The position numbers and the translations under genes were made by a program. Below are positions 15,151-17,722 of a DNA stretch of 17,722 nucleotides, piece after piece; the stretch's first letter is position 1; each line of letters begins with the position of its first letter. The notes beneath the pieces are model-generated. The model saw only the letters and a list, made by a program, of their open reading frames with translations. It did no database searches and had not been told where the DNA came from. The stretch is from an uncultured Actinomycetes bacterium (GTDB lineage Bacteria; Actinomycetota; Actinomycetes; Nanopelagicales; Nanopelagicaceae): positions 1 through 17,722 of the forward strand of contig CAIYQS010000144.1 in the NCBI GenBank assembly GCA_903928395.1, written 5' to 3'.

Positions 15151-15175
15151 AAGCAAGTAGAAAGAAGGTGCCCCC

Positions 15176-17680
15176 ATGTTTGAGCGCTTTACAGATAGAG
15201 CTCGTCGGGTCGTTGTACTCGCGCAAGAAGAAGCTCGCATGCTCAACCACAACTACATCGGCACCGAGCACATTCTCTTGGGCCTCATTCACGAGGGCGA
15301 AGGAGTGGCCGCCAAGGCGCTAGAAGCGCTAGGTATCTCACTTGAAGCCGTGCGCTCGCAAGTGGAAGAGATCATCGGACAAGGACAGCAAGCTCCATCC
15401 GGGCATATCCCATTTACGCCGCGCGCCAAGAAGGTTCTCGAGCTTTCACTCCGCGAGGCGCTTCAACTTGGTCACAACTACATCGGTACTGAACATATTC
15501 TCTTAGGCCTCATCCGCGAAGGCGAAGGAGTTGCCGCTCAAGTTCTCGTAAAACTTGGTGCAGATCTCAATCGCGTCCGCCAGCAAGTTATCCAACTTCT
15601 CTCTGGATACCAAGGCAAAGAAGCGGCGGTACAAAGTGGTCCACAAGAGGGCACTCCGACCACATCTTTGGTTCTTGATCAATTTGGACGCAACCTGACT
15701 CAAGCGGCTCGGGAAGGAAAGCTCGATCCGGTCATCGGTCGCGAAAAAGAGATCGAACGGGTGATGCAGGTTTTGTCACGTCGCACCAAAAACAATCCAG
15801 TTCTGATTGGTGAGCCCGGCGTTGGAAAGACCGCAATTGTTGAAGGTTTAGCCCAAGCCATTGTTAAGGGAGATATTCCTGAAACTTTGCGCGATAAGCA
15901 ACTGTATTCGCTTGACCTCGGTGCACTCGTCGCCGGTAGTCGCTACCGTGGAGATTTCGAAGAGCGCTTGAAGAAAGTACTTAAAGAGATTCGCACTCGT
16001 GGCGACATCGTCTTGTTCATTGACGAGATTCATACCCTTGTTGGTGCTGGCGCTGCAGAAGGTGCAATTGATGCCGCTAGTATTTTAAAGCCGATGCTCG
16101 CACGTGGCGAGTTGCAGACAATTGGTGCAACGACGCTGGACGAGTATCGCAAGCATCTTGAAAAAGATGCAGCTTTAGAGCGTCGTTTCCAACCAATCCA
16201 AGTTTCTGAACCAACGCTCACCCACACCATCGAAATTCTCAAGGGGCTTCGCGATCGTTACGAAACCCATCACAAAGTTTCGATTTCCGACGCTGCGCTA
16301 GTTTCTGCAGCGACGCTTGCCGATCGATATATCTCCGATCGTTTCTTGCCAGACAAAGCTATCGACCTTATCGATGAAGCAGGATCTCGGCTTCGTATTC
16401 GTCGGATGACTGCTCCACCAGAGCTTCGCGAATTTGACGAAAAGATCGCTCGTGCCCGTAAGGACAAGGAATCCGCGATTGATGCGCAGGATTTCGAAAA
16501 GGCAGCTTCCTTCCGCGATAAAGAAAAAACTTTGCTCGGAGAAAAATCAGAGCGTGAAAAAACCTGGAAGGCAGGCGACCTAGATATTGTTGCCGAAGTT
16601 GATGAAGAGTTAATCGCCGAAGTTCTTTCGCACTCAACGGGAATTCCAGTCTTTAAGTTGACTGAGGAAGAAACCGCCAGATTGTTGCGTATGGAAGATG
16701 AGTTGCATCGTCGTGTGATCGGACAAGATCAAGCCATTCGTGCGCTCTCACAGGCTATCCGCCGTACTCGCGCGGGGCTTAAGGATCCAAAGCGTCCTGG
16801 TGGCTCATTTATCTTCGCTGGCCCATCTGGAGTCGGAAAGACTGAACTATCTCGCACCCTTGCTGCCTTCCTCTTTGGCGATCAAGATGCGCTGATTCAG
16901 CTCGATATGTCCGAATATTCTGAGAAGCACACTGCTTCACGCCTCTTTGGTGCGCCTCCAGGTTACGTCGGTTATGACGAAGGCGGACAGTTGACCGAAA
17001 AGGTGCGCCGTAAGCCATTCTCCGTTGTGCTCTTTGATGAAATCGAAAAGGCACACCCAGATATCTTTAACTCGCTCCTGCAGGTTCTAGAAGATGGGCG
17101 CCTGACTGATGCGCAAGGTCGAGTCGTAGATTTCAAGAACACCGTCATCATCATGACAACAAACCTTGGTACCAGGGATATCTCCAAGACCCTTGGTCTT
17201 GGTTTCCATAACTCCGATGATGTTCTAGGTAATTACGAGCGAATGAAGGCGAAGGTGAGTGATGAACTCAAGACACACTTCCGCCCAGAATTCTTAAACC
17301 GCATTGATGATGTCATCGTGTTCCATCAACTCTCAGAGGCAGAAATTATTCAGATCGTTGATCTGATGATTGCAAACCTCGACGAGCGTTTGCGTGCAAA
17401 AGACATGGGTATCGAACTTACGCCCGCAGCTAAGGCGCTGCTTGCAAAGCGCGGTTATGACCCGGTCTTGGGTGCCAGACCACTTCGTCGCACCATTCAG
17501 CGTGAGATTGAGGATGTCTTGTCTGAGAAGATTCTCTTTGGAGATGTAAAGCCAGGAGAAATCACCTTGGTTGATGTTGCTACGGTAGATGAGAAAGAAA
17601 CCTTCACCTTCACTGGTGTTGTTAAATCCACCATGCCAGATACACCTGGAGATCTAGAAAGCGCTCCAAGCACTAACTAA
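15176..17680 (+). CDS. clpC: ATP-dependent Clp protease ATPase subunit ClpC
   Basis: ClpC is the AAA+ unfoldase that feeds substrates to ClpP; in actinobacteria it is usually essential and is the target of cyclomarin-type antibiotics (family knowledge). It has 834 residues. Two N-domain repeats show the same block, HNYIGTEHILLGLI, starting at H25 and H100. D1 has Walker A GEPGVGKT at 212-219 and Walker B with D283-E284. A UVR-type middle segment (about 425-460, DFEKAASFRDKEK) is the feature that separates ClpC from ClpA and ClpB. D2 has GPSGVGKT at 549-556 and Walker B D621-E622. The ClpP-binding loop LGF is at 675-677. The ATG at 15176 follows AGAAGGTG by 5 nt. The acidic/Ser-rich C-terminal tail is short. 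The TAA at 17678-17680 abuts the stop of a possible convergent gene. Confidence 0.98.
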   Translation: MFERFTDRARRVVVLAQEEARMLNHNYIGTEHILLGLIHEGEGVAAKALEALGISLEAVRSQVEEIIGQGQQAPSGHIPFTPRAKKVLELSLREALQLGHNYIGTEHILLGLIREGEGVAAQVLVKLGADLNRVRQQVIQLLSGYQGKEAAVQSGPQEGTPTTSLVLDQFGRNLTQAAREGKLDPVIGREKEIERVMQVLSRRTKNNPVLIGEPGVGKTAIVEGLAQAIVKGDIPETLRDKQLYSLDLGALVAGSRYRGDFEERLKKVLKEIRTRGDIVLFIDEIHTLVGAGAAEGAIDAASILKPMLARGELQTIGATTLDEYRKHLEKDAALERRFQPIQVSEPTLTHTIEILKGLRDRYETHHKVSISDAALVSAATLADRYISDRFLPDKAIDLIDEAGSRLRIRRMTAPPELREFDEKIARARKDKESAIDAQDFEKAASFRDKEKTLLGEKSEREKTWKAGDLDIVAEVDEELIAEVLSHSTGIPVFKLTEEETARLLRMEDELHRRVIGQDQAIRALSQAIRRTRAGLKDPKRPGGSFIFAGPSGVGKTELSRTLAAFLFGDQDALIQLDMSEYSEKHTASRLFGAPPGYVGYDEGGQLTEKVRRKPFSVVLFDEIEKAHPDIFNSLLQVLEDGRLTDAQGRVVDFKNTVIIMTTNLGTRDISKTLGLGFHNSDDVLGNYERMKAKVSDELKTHFRPEFLNRIDDVIVFHQLSEAEIIQIVDLMIANLDERLRAKDMGIELTPAAKALLAKRGYDPVLGARPLRRTIQREIEDVLSEKILFGDVKPGEITLVDVATVDEKETFTFTGVVKSTMPDTPGDLESAPSTN

Positions 17681-17722
17681 TTAATTCGGAAGTCGAAAGC
17701 TCTTGCCGGTGGTCTCAATGAG
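17681..17722 (-). CDS. Possible C-terminus of a convergent gene (MutY-like?), truncated by window edge
   Basis: Read on the minus strand from the window end, one frame gives LIETTGKSFRLPN followed by TAA at 17683-17681, directly abutting the clpC stop. The stretch is too short to prove coding. It resembles the C-terminal winged-helix end (GL-E...G..F.LP) of actinobacterial A/G-specific adenine glycosylases. In mycobacteria mutY lies several genes beyond clpC and converges with it, which fits the orientation. A second minus-strand frame is also open through this stretch (SLRPPARAFDFRIN then a stop), so the call is tentative. Confidence 0.3.
   Translation of the reverse strand, partial: LIETTGKSFRLPN

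Noticed and set aside
15095..15175. CtsR or CIRCE heat-shock operator before clpC
   Set aside because: No GGTCAAA-type heptad repeats and no CIRCE inverted repeat could be found in the 81-nt gap.

Overview
The window reads as a chromosomal housekeeping segment from an actinobacterium (Actinomycetota) with moderate rather than high GC. The evidence is gene order and protein type. The run tilS-hpt-ftsH-folE-folP-folB-folK-panC-nadB-nadC-coaX-lysS-...-clpC is the order I associate with actinobacterial chromosomes. The acetyltransferase after lysS is the short Rv2747-like ArgA form. ClpC carries the usual double N-domain and UVR-type linker. By eye the base composition is close to half GC, with many ATT/AAA/GAA codons. 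That is low for the phylum and would fit small-genome freshwater lineages such as Nanopelagicales (acI), but this placement is inference. Every complete gene lies on the + strand.

Layout. 1-1627: the 3' part of an ABC ATPase and its six-helix ABC-2 permease (BcrA-like exporter type). 1706-2953: a secreted coiled-coil NlpC/P60 cell-wall hydrolase. 2951-3019: a 29-bp AT-rich tandem repeat whose last copy places a TACAAT -10 hexamer 7 nt before the GTG of tilS. 3026-6798: tilS, hpt and ftsH (tRNA-Ile lysidine synthesis, purine salvage, membrane proteolysis), with a 9-nt degenerate repeat before hpt and a 14-nt direct repeat before ftsH. 6795-9029: folE, folP, folB and folK, each overlapping its neighbour by 1-4 nt; together they provide four enzymes of dihydropteroate synthesis. 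9072-13071: panC, nadB, nadC and coaX, again touching or overlapping, serving pantothenate/CoA and NAD synthesis. 13092-15094: lysS and an overlapping argA-type N-acetyltransferase. 15176-17680: clpC with its own Shine-Dalgarno sequence and a probable promoter. The last 42 nt hold what may be the C-terminus of a convergent gene, possibly mutY.

The core is a chain of translationally coupled cofactor genes (folate, then pantothenate, NAD and CoA) bracketed by protein-quality-control ATPases (FtsH, ClpC). Several transcription-unit heads (tilS, and probably ftsH and lysS) lack a clear Shine-Dalgarno sequence but have a TANNNT hexamer 7-9 nt before the start codon, which suggests leaderless mRNAs. 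I see no mobile element, CRISPR array, tRNA or rRNA, and no convincing novel multi-gene system. The points worth a second look are the repeat-borne promoter before tilS, the small repeats before hpt and ftsH, the absence of lsr2 between lysS and clpC, the short PanC, and the back-to-back stop codons at the right end.
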